From assembly GCF_002237655.1 (NCBI RefSeq), contig NZ_NOKT01000017.1, positions 124,001 to 188,000 of the forward strand: a stretch of DNA of 64,000 bases. The letters are read 5' to 3'. Each line of letters begins with the position of its first letter. Positions within the stretch are counted from its first letter, which is position 1. The position numbers and the translations under genes are program-made. Positions 42,367 to 51,779 of the stretch are shown in pieces. The stretch is from Streptomyces sp. XY006. GTDB taxonomy: Bacteria > Actinomycetota > Actinomycetes > Streptomycetales > Streptomycetaceae. A model generated the notes under the pieces. That model had not been told where the DNA came from. It worked only from the letters and a program-made list of their open reading frames with translations, and ran no database searches.

Positions 42367-43782
42367 TCACCGGTTGGCGACGGCCTGCTTGACGAGCGTC
42401 TTGCCGAAGTCCCATACCAGTCCGCCGTTGTGCGCGTCGTCCATCACGGCCGTGAACGCGTCGACGAACCGGTCCACCTCCCGCTCCCCGATGATCAGCG
42501 GCGGGATCAGCTTGATCACCTCCATGTGGTCGCCGGAGACCTGGGTGAGGATCCGGTGCCGCTGCAGCAGCGGCACCACCACCATCTGCGCGAACAGTCC
42601 CTTGCGCGCGGCCTGGAGCATCGTCCACCGGCTGCGCAGCTTCAGCGACTTCGGCCGGCCGAACTCGATGCCGATCATCAGGCCCCGCCCGCGGACGTCG
42701 GCGAGCATCTCGTACCGGTCCGTCAACGCCGCGAGCCGGGACCGCAGCATCTCCCCCGTCGCCCGGACGTTGGCGACGATCTGCTCGTTCTCCATCACCG
42801 ACAGCACCGCGAGCCCCGCCGCCATCGCCTGCGCGTTCGACCCGAAGCTCGCGGAGTGGACCAGCACCCGGTCCATGGACGAGTAGACCTTCTTGAAGAT
42901 CCAGTCCTTGCCGAGCGTGGCGCCCACCGGGACGTAGCCGCCGGACAGCGCCTTGGCCACGCACACCAGGTCGGGTTCCACCCCGTCCTCGTACTGGTAG
43001 CCGTAGAAGTCCCCGGTGCGGCCGAGGCCGGTCTGCACCTCGTCGGCGATGAGCAGCGCCTTGTGCCGGTGCAGCAGCTCCTGGGCGGCGAGGAGGTAGC
43101 CGGGCGGGGCCTCCAGCACGCCCTTGCCCTGGATCGGCTCGACGATCAGGGCGGCCACGTCGCCCTTGCGCAGCTCCCTCTCCAGCGCGTCGAGGTCGCC
43201 GAGCGGCACGGCCGTGTCGGGCAGCAGCGGGGCGAAGCCGTCACGGAAGGCGGACTCGCCGTTGACGGACAGGGAGCCGGTGGTCAGGCCGTGGAAGGCG
43301 TGCGCGCAGTACAGCACCCGGGGCCGCCCGGTCACGAACCGGGCGAATTTCAGGGCGCCCTCGACGGCCTCGGTGCCGCTGTTGCCGAAGAACACCCGGT
43401 CCAGGTGCGGGCTGTGCGCCAGCAGCTTCTCGGCCAGCAGGCCGGGCAGCGGCTGGCAGTCGAACCGGGTGAGGTCGGCCAGCTGCGCGTCCAGGACGTC
43501 GTGCAGCGCCTTGCGGATCACGGGGTGGTGGCGGCCGAGCCCCATCACCCCGAACCCGGCGAGCATGTCCAGGTGGTCGTTGCCGTCCGCGTCGTAGAAG
43601 TAGGCGCCCTCGGCGCGCTCGTAGACCTTGTCGAAGCCGATGGTGTGCAGCATGCGCGGGAGCTGGTGGTTGAGGTACCGGGCGTGCAGCTCGTAGCGCT
43701 CGGCTCCGCGTTCGGCCAGCAGTCTGCCGAGGTCGAACTCCCCGGCCTGCGACGACTCCGACGCGGACTCGGCGGTTGTCAT
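42367..43782 (-). CDS. Aspartate aminotransferase family (class III, PLP) protein, hopanoid operon (HpnO-like)
   Basis: 471-residue class III aminotransferase: FGVMGLGRHHPVI, FFGNSGTEAVEGALKFAR, LIADEVQTGLGRTGDFYGY and VAKALSGGYVPVGATL with the PLP lysine. Last gene of the hopanoid operon, with an ATGA overlap with dxs. Its likely job is to aminate C35 of the extended side chain to aminobacteriohopanetriol, as proposed for HpnO; this rests on context. About 75 bases separate its stop from the XRE promoter region. Confidence 0.85.
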   Translation of the reverse strand: MTTAESASESSQAGEFDLGRLLAERGAERYELHARYLNHQLPRMLHTIGFDKVYERAEGAYFYDADGNDHLDMLAGFGVMGLGRHHPVIRKALHDVLDAQLADLTRFDCQPLPGLLAEKLLAHSPHLDRVFFGNSGTEAVEGALKFARFVTGRPRVLYCAHAFHGLTTGSLSVNGESAFRDGFAPLLPDTAVPLGDLDALERELRKGDVAALIVEPIQGKGVLEAPPGYLLAAQELLHRHKALLIADEVQTGLGRTGDFYGYQYEDGVEPDLVCVAKALSGGYVPVGATLGKDWIFKKVYSSMDRVLVHSASFGSNAQAMAAGLAVLSVMENEQIVANVRATGEMLRSRLAALTDRYEMLADVRGRGLMIGIEFGRPKSLKLRSRWTMLQAARKGLFAQMVVVPLLQRHRILTQVSGDHMEVIKLIPPLIIGEREVDRFVDAFTAVMDDAHNGGLVWDFGKTLVKQAVANR

Positions 43783-45674
43783 TCCTGTGACTCCTTGGAC
43801 AGCTCATCCTTGACGGTCAGGCTCGCGCTGATCCGTCCGGCGATCTCGACGGGTGTCAGGCCGATGTCGGCGAGCACCTCCCCGCGCTTGGCGTGGGCGA
43901 GGAACTGCTCCGGGATGCCGAACCGCCGTACGGGTACGTCGACGTCGGCGTCGCCGAGGGCCAGTGCCACGGCCGAGCCGACCCCGGCGGCGCGGCTGTT
44001 GTCCTCGACGACCGCGACCATGTGGTGCGCGGCGGCGAGGCCCGGCAGGGCCGGGTCGACGGGCTTGACCCAGCGCGGGTCGACGACGGTGCAGCCGATG
44101 CCCCGGGCTTCGAGCAGGTCGGCGGCCTGGAGGCAGACGGGCGCCATCACGCCGACGGCCACCAGCAGCACCCGCGGCTCGGGGCCGCGGTGCAGCACGT
44201 CCAGTCCGCCCACGCGGTCGACGGCGGGGATCCGTGGCCCCACCGACTCCTTCGGGAAACGCACCAGGGTCGGCGCGTCGTCGACGGCGACCGCCTCGCG
44301 CAGCTGGGCGCGCAGCTGGTCCGCGTCACGTGGCGCGGCGATGCGCAGCCCCGGGACGACCTGTAGCACGGACAGGTCCCACATGCCGTTGTGGGAGGCC
44401 CCGTCCACGCCCGTGACGCCCGCCCGGTCCAGGACGAAGGTCACCCCGCAGCGGTGCAGGGCGACGTCCATCAGGAGCTGGTCGAAGGCGCGGTTGAGGA
44501 AGGTGGCGTAGACGGCGACGACCGGGTGCAGGCCGCCCGTCGCCAGCCCCGCAGCGGAGACGGCCGCGTGCTGCTCGGCGATCCCGACGTCCCACACCCG
44601 GTCCGGGAACCGCGCGGCGAAGGCGCCGAGCCCCACCGGGTGCAGCATGGCGGCGGTTATCGCCACCACGTCCTCGCGCTCCTCGCCGATCCGGACGATC
44701 TCCTCGCCGAACACGGAGGTCCAGGACGGGCCGCCCGCGGGCGAGAGGGGCGCGCAGGTCAGCGGGTCCATCACGCCGACGGTGTGGAAGTGGTCCTCCT
44801 CGTGCGCGAGGGCGGGTTCGTAGCCGCGGCCCTTCTCCGTGAGGCAGTGCACGAGGACCGGCCCGTGGAAGCGCTTGGCACGCCGCAGCGCGGACTCCAC
44901 GGCCCCGATGTCGTGCCCGTCGATCGGGCCGACGTACTTCAGGCCCAGGTCCTCGAAGAGGCCCTGCGGGGCGAACGCGTCCTTGAAGCCCTTCTTGGCG
45001 CCGTGCAGGGCCTCGTAGAGGGTGCCGCCGATCAGGGGCGTGCCCTGGAGCACGTCCTTGCCCCAGGCCAGCACCCGCTCGTAGCCGTCGGTGGTGCGCA
45101 GCGTGGCGAGGTGGTTGGCGAGGCCGCCGATGGTGGGGGCGTAGGAGCGTTCGTTGTCGTTGACGACGATGATCAGCGGGCGGTTCTTGGCGGCCGCGAT
45201 GTTGTTCAGGGCCTCCCAGGCCATGCCGCCGGTGAGGGCGCCGTCCCCGATGACGGCGACGACGTGGCCCTTCTCCCCCTGGACCTGGCGGGCCTTGGCG
45301 AGCCCGTCCGCCCAGCCGAGCGCCGTGGAGGCGTGGCTGTTCTCGATGACGTCGTGCTCGGACTCCTCGCGTGAGGGGTAGCCGGACAGGCCGCCCTTGC
45401 CGCGCAGCTTGGAGAAGTCCTGGCGTCCGGTGAGCAGCTTGTGGACGTAGGACTGGTGGCCGGTGTCCCACAGGATGCGGTCGGCCGGCGACTCGAAGAC
45501 CCGGTGCAGGGCGACGGTCAGTTCGACCACGCCCAGGTTGGGTCCCAGGTGGCCGCCGGTTCTGGCGACCGCGTGGACGAGGAACTCCCTGATCTCCTCG
45601 GACAGTTCCCCCAGTTCGGCCTCGGACAGCGCCTTCAGGTCGCGTGGTCCCCGGATGCTCTCCAGAATCGTCAC
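43779..45674 (-). CDS. dxs: 1-deoxy-D-xylulose-5-phosphate synthase
   Basis: Thiamine-diphosphate enzyme (631 residues) joining pyruvate and glyceraldehyde-3-phosphate, the flux-controlling entry to the MEP isoprenoid pathway. It has ILWDTGHQSYVHKLLTG, VIGDGALTGGMAWEALNN (diphosphate motif), DVGIAEQHAAVSAAGLATGG and DRAGVTGVDGASHNGMWD. Being inside the hopanoid operon it is likely a dedicated copy, with another dxs expected elsewhere in the genome. It lies 30 bases after ispG. Confidence 0.97.
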   Translation of the reverse strand: MTILESIRGPRDLKALSEAELGELSEEIREFLVHAVARTGGHLGPNLGVVELTVALHRVFESPADRILWDTGHQSYVHKLLTGRQDFSKLRGKGGLSGYPSREESEHDVIENSHASTALGWADGLAKARQVQGEKGHVVAVIGDGALTGGMAWEALNNIAAAKNRPLIIVVNDNERSYAPTIGGLANHLATLRTTDGYERVLAWGKDVLQGTPLIGGTLYEALHGAKKGFKDAFAPQGLFEDLGLKYVGPIDGHDIGAVESALRRAKRFHGPVLVHCLTEKGRGYEPALAHEEDHFHTVGVMDPLTCAPLSPAGGPSWTSVFGEEIVRIGEEREDVVAITAAMLHPVGLGAFAARFPDRVWDVGIAEQHAAVSAAGLATGGLHPVVAVYATFLNRAFDQLLMDVALHRCGVTFVLDRAGVTGVDGASHNGMWDLSVLQVVPGLRIAAPRDADQLRAQLREAVAVDDAPTLVRFPKESVGPRIPAVDRVGGLDVLHRGPEPRVLLVAVGVMAPVCLQAADLLEARGIGCTVVDPRWVKPVDPALPGLAAAHHMVAVVEDNSRAAGVGSAVALALGDADVDVPVRRFGIPEQFLAHAKRGEVLADIGLTPVEIAGRISASLTVKDELSKESQE

Positions 45675-45704
45675 GCTCGGGCCCCCTTCGGTTCCGTGCG
45701 GTGT

Positions 45705-46862
45705 TCAGCTCACGGTGACGGCCGGCTCCCCGGGCCCCACGCCGTCCTGCTCCATCCGCTCGGCGAGTTTCATCGCCTCGTCGATCAGCGTCTCGACGAT
45801 CCTCGACTCGGGGACGGTCTTGACGACCTCGCCCTTCACGAAGATCTGCCCCTTGCCGTTGCCGGAGGCCACCCCGAGGTCGGCCTCCCGCGCCTCGCCG
45901 GGGCCGTTGACCACACACCCCATCACGGCGACGCGCAACGGCACCTCCATGCCCTCCAGACCGGCCGTGACCTCCTCGGCCAGCTTGTACACGTCGACCT
46001 GGGCACGGCCGCAGGAGGGACAGGAGACGATCTCCAGCCGGCGCTCCCGCAGTCCCAGCGACTGCAGGATCTGGATGCCGACCTTGACCTCCTCGGCCGG
46101 CGGCGCCGACAGCGACACCCGGATCGTGTCGCCGATGCCCCTCGACAGCAGCGCCCCGAACGCCACCGCCGACTTGATCGTGCCCTGGAACGCCGGGCCG
46201 GCCTCGGTCACGCCGAGGTGCAGCGGGTAGTCGCACTGCTCGGCGAGCTGCCGGTAGGCCTCGATCATGACGACCGGGTCGTTGTGCTTGACGGAGATCT
46301 TGATGTCCCGGAAGTCGTGCTCCTCGAACAGGGACGCCTCCCACAGCGCGCTCTCCACGAGCGCCTCCGGGGTGGCCCTGCCGTACTTCTGCAGCAGCCT
46401 GCGGTCCAGCGATCCGGCGTTGACACCGATCCGGATCGGCGTGCCGTGGTCCCTGGCTGCCCGGGCGATCTCCTTGACCCGGTCGTCGAACTGCTTGATG
46501 TTGCCGGGGTTGACGCGGACGGCCGCGCAGCCCGCCTCGATGGCCGCGAACACGTACTTGGGCTGGAAGTGGATGTCCGCGATCACCGGGATCTGCGACT
46601 TGCGGGCGATGGTCGCCAGCGCGTCCGCGTCGTCCTGCGTGGGGCAGGCGACCCGGACGATCTGGCAGCCGGACGCGGTGAGCTCGGCGATCTGCTGCAG
46701 CGTGGCCCCGACGTCCGAGGTGCGGGTCGTCGTCATGGACTGCACCGACACCGGGGCCCCGCCCCCGACCGGCACCGGACCGACCTGGATCCGGCGCGAG
46801 GCACGCCGCTCGGCGACCGGCCGGACGGGCACCTCGGGGACGCCCAGCTCGATGGCGGTCAT
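45705..46862 (-). CDS. ispG: 4-hydroxy-3-methylbut-2-en-1-yl diphosphate synthase (flavodoxin)
   Basis: Iron-sulfur enzyme of the MEP pathway (385 residues) making HMBPP. GAPVSVQSMTTTRTSDVGAT, VRVACPTQDDADALA and the cluster ligands in SCPSCGRAQVD and MGCVVNGPGEAREADLG are all present. It lies four bases after hpnH and 30 before dxs in the hopanoid operon, so it serves as an operon-borne copy. Confidence 0.97.
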   Translation of the reverse strand: MTAIELGVPEVPVRPVAERRASRRIQVGPVPVGGGAPVSVQSMTTTRTSDVGATLQQIAELTASGCQIVRVACPTQDDADALATIARKSQIPVIADIHFQPKYVFAAIEAGCAAVRVNPGNIKQFDDRVKEIARAARDHGTPIRIGVNAGSLDRRLLQKYGRATPEALVESALWEASLFEEHDFRDIKISVKHNDPVVMIEAYRQLAEQCDYPLHLGVTEAGPAFQGTIKSAVAFGALLSRGIGDTIRVSLSAPPAEEVKVGIQILQSLGLRERRLEIVSCPSCGRAQVDVYKLAEEVTAGLEGMEVPLRVAVMGCVVNGPGEAREADLGVASGNGKGQIFVKGEVVKTVPESRIVETLIDEAMKLAERMEQDGVGPGEPAVTVS

Positions 46863-46866
46863 GACG

Positions 46867-47889
46867 TCACTCCCGGTTCCCGGAGACCGTCTCGCGCATG
46901 GCGCGCAGGGACTCCTTCAGCGATCCCATGGTGGCCAGCACGGCGGTCGGCTCGTAGCCGCAGTGCGCCATGCAGTTGGCGCAGCGCGGGTCCTTGCCGC
47001 GGCCGTACTTGTCCCAGTCGGTCTCCTCGACGAGCTCCCGGTACGTCGGCACGTACCCGTCGCTCATCAGGTAGCAGGGGCGCTGCCAGCCGAAGAGCGA
47101 GTAGTTCGGGATCGCCCACGCCGTGCACGGGAAGTCGACCTTGCCCTCCAGGAAGTCCAGGAAGAGCGGGGAGTGGTTGAGCCGCCAGCGCCGCCGGTTG
47201 CCGCCCGCGAAGGCCTTCTTGAACAGCTCGCGGGTCTGCTCCACACCGAGGAAGTGCTCCTGGTCCGGGGCCTTCTCGTAGGCGTAGGCGGGCGAGATCA
47301 TCATCTCGTCGACCCGGAGGTCGTCGTTGAGGAAGTTCAGCACCTCGATGATGGTCTGCGGGGTGTCGGTGTTGAAGAAGGTCGAGTTGGTGGTCACCCG
47401 GAAGCCGCGCCGCTTGGCCTCCTTGATCGCCTCCACCGCCTCGTCGAACACACCCTCCTTGGCCACGGACTCGTCGTGCCGCTCGCGCAGCCCGTCGATG
47501 TGCACCGCGAACGCGAAGTAGGGCGACGGCGTGAACTTGTCCATCTTATTGCGCAGCAGCATGGCGTTGGTGCAGAGGAAGACGTATTTCCGCTTGGCCA
47601 CGAGCTGGCGCACGATCTCGTCGATCTGCGGGTGCATCAGCGGCTCGCCGCCGGCGATGGACACCATCGGGGCACCGGACTCCATGACCGCCCCCACGGC
47701 CTGGGCGACCGGCATCCGCTGCTTGAGCACCCCGGCCGGATGCTGGATCTTGCCGCACCCCTCGCACTTGAGGTTGCAGGCGAACAGCGGCTCCAGCTCG
47801 ACGATCAGGGGGAACTTGTCCCGCCGGCGAAGCTTCTGTTCAGCCAAGTACGTAGCGACCTTGATGGACTGTCGGAGCGGCATGGCCAT
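46867..47889 (-). CDS. hpnH: Adenosylhopane synthase, radical SAM protein HpnH
   Basis: Radical SAM enzyme (340 residues) joining the adenosyl radical to diploptene to give adenosylhopane, first step of side-chain extension. The cluster motif is FACNLKCEGCGK (Cx3Cx2C, residues 38-45), and a C-terminal CANCMAHCGYEPT cysteine set follows. The ATG at 47889 is preceded by AGGAGGTGA. Five bases separate it from hpnG. Confidence 0.95.
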   Translation of the reverse strand: MAMPLRQSIKVATYLAEQKLRRRDKFPLIVELEPLFACNLKCEGCGKIQHPAGVLKQRMPVAQAVGAVMESGAPMVSIAGGEPLMHPQIDEIVRQLVAKRKYVFLCTNAMLLRNKMDKFTPSPYFAFAVHIDGLRERHDESVAKEGVFDEAVEAIKEAKRRGFRVTTNSTFFNTDTPQTIIEVLNFLNDDLRVDEMMISPAYAYEKAPDQEHFLGVEQTRELFKKAFAGGNRRRWRLNHSPLFLDFLEGKVDFPCTAWAIPNYSLFGWQRPCYLMSDGYVPTYRELVEETDWDKYGRGKDPRCANCMAHCGYEPTAVLATMGSLKESLRAMRETVSGNRE

Positions 47890-47894
47890 CTGGC

Positions 47895-48536
47895 TCACCT
47901 CCTGGGGAGCAGCAAGGAACGGTGCCATTCGAAGAAAGCGGGAAGGACCGAACGAAGAACACGGAAAGCTGATATTCCACCGCGCACCGTGCCGATCCGG
48001 ACGAGTTCATGTTCTGGAGCGTCCACGACCACCCGGACGGCCGCAACCGGGCGCTCGCCCGCGCGCACGGCGCTCAGGAGTGTGGCCGCGGACTCCATGT
48101 CGACGGCGATCGCGCCGGTCGCGAGCAGATCGGCCCGCTCGGGCCCGCGCACGACGTGGTCGGAGCCGGTCAGCGGCCCGGTGTGCACGGTCCGCCCGGG
48201 CACCGCCCGCCCCAGCTCCTTGACCAGCAGCTCGGTCCCGGCGCAGGGGGTCGTGGAGCGCGGGTCGCGGGTCTCCTCGGCGACGACCAGGTCCCCGGGG
48301 TGCATACCGGGGGCGAGGCCCGCGCAGAAGCCGGTGGCCAGCACGGCGGCGTCCCGCAGGGCCGGGTCGGCCAGCATCCGGGTGACGGCCCGCTCGGCCG
48401 CCGCCGGGCCCATGCCCGTGCGCAGCACGGTGACGGGACCGCCGGCGCCGCCCCGCCCGCCGGCGCGCAGGGCGAACTGCTCGATGCCGAGCGCGCAGGC
48501 GATCAGCAGCGGGGCCGGGGCGGGCTGCGTGCTCAT
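47895..48536 (-). CDS. hpnG: Adenosylhopane nucleosidase/phosphorylase HpnG
   Basis: 213-residue purine-nucleoside-phosphorylase-fold protein that removes adenine from adenosylhopane. LLIACALGIEQFALRAGG, RTGMGPAAAERAVTRML, ATGFCAGLAPGMHPGDLVVA and AVDMESAATLLSA (with active-site glutamate) are typical. The ATG at 48536 overlaps the shc stop by one base (TGATG). Commonly misannotated as an HMBPP reductase, which it is not. Confidence 0.88.
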   Translation of the reverse strand: MSTQPAPAPLLIACALGIEQFALRAGGRGGAGGPVTVLRTGMGPAAAERAVTRMLADPALRDAAVLATGFCAGLAPGMHPGDLVVAEETRDPRSTTPCAGTELLVKELGRAVPGRTVHTGPLTGSDHVVRGPERADLLATGAIAVDMESAATLLSAVRAGERPVAAVRVVVDAPEHELVRIGTVRGGISAFRVLRSVLPAFFEWHRSLLLPRR

Positions 48537-50524
48537 CAGGTCCCCTTGAGCCGGTCGGCGAAGGGCTCGCCGTGGACGTACCGGCCGAGCGCCGTCAGCG
48601 GGAACACCTGCCGGTAGAGGTGGTAGTTGATCGAGAAGTCCCAGGGGAAGCCGGTGCCCGTGAAGTGGGGCTCGTCCCAGGAGCCGTCCGCCCGCTGTGT
48701 CGCGGCGAGCCACTCGACGCCGCGCTCGACGGTCCTGGACTGCCGCTCGCCCGCCGCGAGCAGCGCCATCAGCGCCCACGCGGTCTGGGAGGCGGTGGAG
48801 GCGCCCCTGCCGCTCCACCGTGCGGGGTCACGGTAGGAGCGCAGGTCCTCGCCCCAGCCGCCGTCGTCGTTCTGGACCGACTCCAGCCAGGTGACCGCCC
48901 GCCGGATCGCCGGGTGCGCGGCGGGGATGCCGGCGGCGACCAGGGCGGGGACGACCGACCCGGTGCCGTAGACGTAGTTGACGCCCCAGCGCCCGAACCA
49001 CGAGCCGTCCGGCTCCTGTTCGGCCAGCAGCCACTCGATGCCGCGGCGGGTGCGCGGGTCGTGGGCGAGGCCCTCGACGGCGAGCATCTCGACGACGTGC
49101 GCGGTGACGTCCGCGGAGGGCGGGTCGATGACCTCGCCGAAGTCGCAGAACGGCAGCCGGTTGGGGAAGGGGCTGGTGTTGTCGACGTCGAAGGCGGCCC
49201 ACGCGCCGTTCCTCGACTGCATCCCGAGGGTCCAGCGCACCCCGCGCCCGATGGCCCGGTCGATCCGCTCCGGGTCGTGGTGGGCGATGCGGCGCAGCGC
49301 GAGGACCACCTCGGCGGTGTCGTCGATGTCGGGGTAGTTGTCGTTGTGGAACTCGAACGCCCAGCCGCCGGGCGGCAGTCCGGGCCGTCGTACCGACCAG
49401 TCGCCGGGCCGGACGATCTCCTCGCCCAGCATCCAGTCGGCCGCCTTCACCAACTGGGGGTGGTCGGCGGGCAGTCCGGCGTCGACGAGCGCGATCGCGG
49501 CCAGGCAGGTGTCCCACACCGGCGACTGGCAGGCCTCGATCATCCGGGCCCCGTCCTCGCGCCACACGGCGAACCGGTCGAGGGAGGCCAGCCCTTCCCG
49601 CATCACGGGGTGCTGGAGGTCGTAGCCGAGCAGGTGCAGGGCGATGATCGAGTACACGGCCGGGGGCTGGATGCCGCCCCAGCAGCCGTCGTTCTCCTGC
49701 CGCTCGACGATCCAGCGGGCGGCGCTGTTCATGGCGGCCCTGCGCAGTCCGCGCGGGGCGACCTTCCGCAGGGCGTGCAGGGCCTTGTCCATGCGCTGGA
49801 AGGCGCCGTCCCAACTGAGCGGCGGGGCCAGGGGCTTGGCGGGGTTCGGGTGCGCCGGGTCGGTGTGCAGCTCGTCGAGCGGGAAGGGCGCGGGGCGGAC
49901 CGGGCGCTTCGCGGAGACGACCGTCAGCGGGACGATGGTCTGCCGGGCCCAGCAGCCGAAGTCGTAGATGTTGAGCGGCACCCACTTCGGGAAGAAGATG
50001 AGCTCCGGCGGGAGTTCGGGCAGGTCCTCCCACTTCCACCAGCCGAACAGGGCCAGCCAGATGCGGGTGAAGACCCGGGCGGCGGCGATGCCGCCCTGCG
50101 CGCGGATCCAGGCCGAGGCCCTGGCCATGTGCGCGGCTTCGGGCGCGTCCCCGGCCAGGCGCAGGGCGACGTAGGCCTCGATGGTGGTGGAGAGTTCGCC
50201 GGGGCCGCCGTGGAAGGTGGCCCAGGTGCCGTCCTCGCGCTGCTCGCCGCGGATGAACAGCGCGGCGGCCTGTGTGGTCTTCTCGTCGCGGATGCCGAGG
50301 AACTGGCGGAGCAGCAGGTCCTCGGCGTCCATCGTGACGTTGGTCTCGAGGTCGCCCTTCCACCAGCCCTGGGTGTCCTGGAGGGAGAGCAGGAAGTCGG
50401 TGGCGCGCCGGGCGGCGCGGGCGGCGGTTTCGGATACCCCGGCCGCCCCGGGGGTCTGGGTGTCGCTGGCCGCGGCGGCGCGGGGTGGCAGGGCCCCGGT
50501 GCTTCCGTCGGTCGTCGCTGTCAT
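48536..50524 (-). CDS. shc: Squalene-hopene cyclase
   Basis: Membrane-associated triterpene cyclase (662 residues) turning squalene into hopene and hopanol. The catalytic DxDD motif is PDIDDTAEVVLA, and QW repeats are spread along the chain (DGTWATFHGGPGEL, NDGCWGGIQPP, DGSWFGRWGVNYVYG, NDDGGWGEDLRSY). The start at 50524 begins with a threonine/alanine-rich, disordered stretch; FLLSLQDTQGWWKGDLETN begins the fold. Central gene of the hopanoid operon. Confidence 0.97.
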   Translation of the reverse strand: MTATTDGSTGALPPRAAAASDTQTPGAAGVSETAARAARRATDFLLSLQDTQGWWKGDLETNVTMDAEDLLLRQFLGIRDEKTTQAAALFIRGEQREDGTWATFHGGPGELSTTIEAYVALRLAGDAPEAAHMARASAWIRAQGGIAAARVFTRIWLALFGWWKWEDLPELPPELIFFPKWVPLNIYDFGCWARQTIVPLTVVSAKRPVRPAPFPLDELHTDPAHPNPAKPLAPPLSWDGAFQRMDKALHALRKVAPRGLRRAAMNSAARWIVERQENDGCWGGIQPPAVYSIIALHLLGYDLQHPVMREGLASLDRFAVWREDGARMIEACQSPVWDTCLAAIALVDAGLPADHPQLVKAADWMLGEEIVRPGDWSVRRPGLPPGGWAFEFHNDNYPDIDDTAEVVLALRRIAHHDPERIDRAIGRGVRWTLGMQSRNGAWAAFDVDNTSPFPNRLPFCDFGEVIDPPSADVTAHVVEMLAVEGLAHDPRTRRGIEWLLAEQEPDGSWFGRWGVNYVYGTGSVVPALVAAGIPAAHPAIRRAVTWLESVQNDDGGWGEDLRSYRDPARWSGRGASTASQTAWALMALLAAGERQSRTVERGVEWLAATQRADGSWDEPHFTGTGFPWDFSINYHLYRQVFPLTALGRYVHGEPFADRLKGT

Positions 50525-50646
50525 GGCTTCCCCTTCGTGCAGTGGTGCAAGGTGTGCAGCTGCTGTGGGTCCGCCGTCGGCCGGTGCTCCGTGCTGGCTC
50601 GCGGCACCGGCCGGCGACTACGCGAGGGTTATTCGGCCGATAGTGA

Positions 50647-51714
50647 TCATCTCTTCCGTACGACGACGAAGTCCGCGAGCGCCGTGAACTGTTCCCGCAC
50701 CCGGTCGGGCATGTCCACGGCGTCGAGGGCCTCGATGGCGATGGTGTGCTGACGGCGTGCCTCGTCGGCGGTCCACTCGCGGCCGCCGGCCTCCTCGATG
50801 AGCGCGGCGCGGGCGGCGAACTCCTCCTCGGAGAAGTTCTCGAAGTCGCTGGCCTTGGCGTCCGCGGCGAGGATCTCGCCGAGCCGCTCGGAGGCGGAGC
50901 CGCCGGCCGCGAGCGCGGCGACGACCGGCAGGGACTTCTTGCGCTGGCGCAGGTCGCTCCAGGTCTGCTTGCCGGTGGAGACCGGGTCGCCCCAGATGCC
51001 GAGCAGGTCGTCGACGGCCTGGAAGGCGAGGCCCAGGTGGTAGCCGTACTTCTCCAGCGTGTCGGCGGTGCGGTCGTCGGCGCCGCCGAGGACGGCGCCG
51101 ATGGAGCTGGCGCAGGCGAGCAGGGCGCCGGTCTTGTTGCCCTCCATCTCCAGGCACTCCTCGACACTGACGCGGTCGCGGTGCTCGTAGGAGATGTCCT
51201 GGGCCTGGCCGTCGATCAGGGCGCGGGTGGCGGTGGTCAGACGGCGGGTGGCGCGGCCGGCCTCGACGGTGCCGAGTTCCAGGAGCACCTCGTTGGCGAG
51301 GGCGAACAGGGCGTCGCCGACCAGGATGGCCTGGGCGGGGCCGTGCACCTTCCAGACCGTGTCGCGGTGGCGGCGCTGCTCGTCGCCGTCCATGAGGTCG
51401 TCGTGGAGGAGGGAGAAGTTGTGGACGAGCTCCACGGCGACGGCGCCGGGGACGCCGGTCTCGGGGGCGGCGGACATCACCTCGGCGGACATGACGGCGA
51501 GGGCGGGGCGCACGGCCTTGCCGCCGTCGCCCTCGGCGGGCCTGCCCTGGGCGTCGATCCAGCCGAAGTGGTAGGCGGCAACCGTGTCCATGGGAGGGGC
51601 CAGGCGGTCGACGGCCGCCCGCAGTACCGGAGTGGCCAGGGTCCGGCCGCGCTCCAGCAGCGCGGTCACGTCCACCGCCTCGGCAGTCCTCGAGGCCGGG
51701 GGCACAGTGGGCAC
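50647..51714 (-). CDS. Polyprenyl (farnesyl-type) diphosphate synthase
   Basis: 355-residue trans-prenyl diphosphate synthase. The first aspartate-rich motif is FSLLHDDLMDGDEQRRHRDT, the second FQAVDDLLGIWGD, with KTGALLACASSIGA between. In this operon it most likely makes farnesyl diphosphate for HpnC/HpnD; chain length is an inference. I prefer the GTG at 51714, which has GAGGAGAG upstream; an ATG at 51780 overlapping the hpnE stop would add 22 residues. Confidence 0.9.
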   Translation of the reverse strand: MPTVPPASRTAEAVDVTALLERGRTLATPVLRAAVDRLAPPMDTVAAYHFGWIDAQGRPAEGDGGKAVRPALAVMSAEVMSAAPETGVPGAVAVELVHNFSLLHDDLMDGDEQRRHRDTVWKVHGPAQAILVGDALFALANEVLLELGTVEAGRATRRLTTATRALIDGQAQDISYEHRDRVSVEECLEMEGNKTGALLACASSIGAVLGGADDRTADTLEKYGYHLGLAFQAVDDLLGIWGDPVSTGKQTWSDLRQRKKSLPVVAALAAGGSASERLGEILAADAKASDFENFSEEEFAARAALIEEAGGREWTADEARRQHTIAIEALDAVDMPDRVREQFTALADFVVVRKR

Positions 51715-51779
51715 AGTCTCTCCTCTTGTTGCGGTACCGGGGGTGCGGGGGCCGCCCGCCGCGCCGGCCTGGGCCGGCA

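Noticed and set aside
47895..48536. HpnG as an HMBPP reductase (IspH)
   Set aside because: No iron-sulfur cysteine pattern; the fold and AVDMESAA motif are those of a nucleoside phosphorylase.
46267..50752. Long plus-strand open frames across ispG, hpnH, hpnG and shc
   Set aside because: They mirror well-supported minus-strand genes and have no recognisable protein features.
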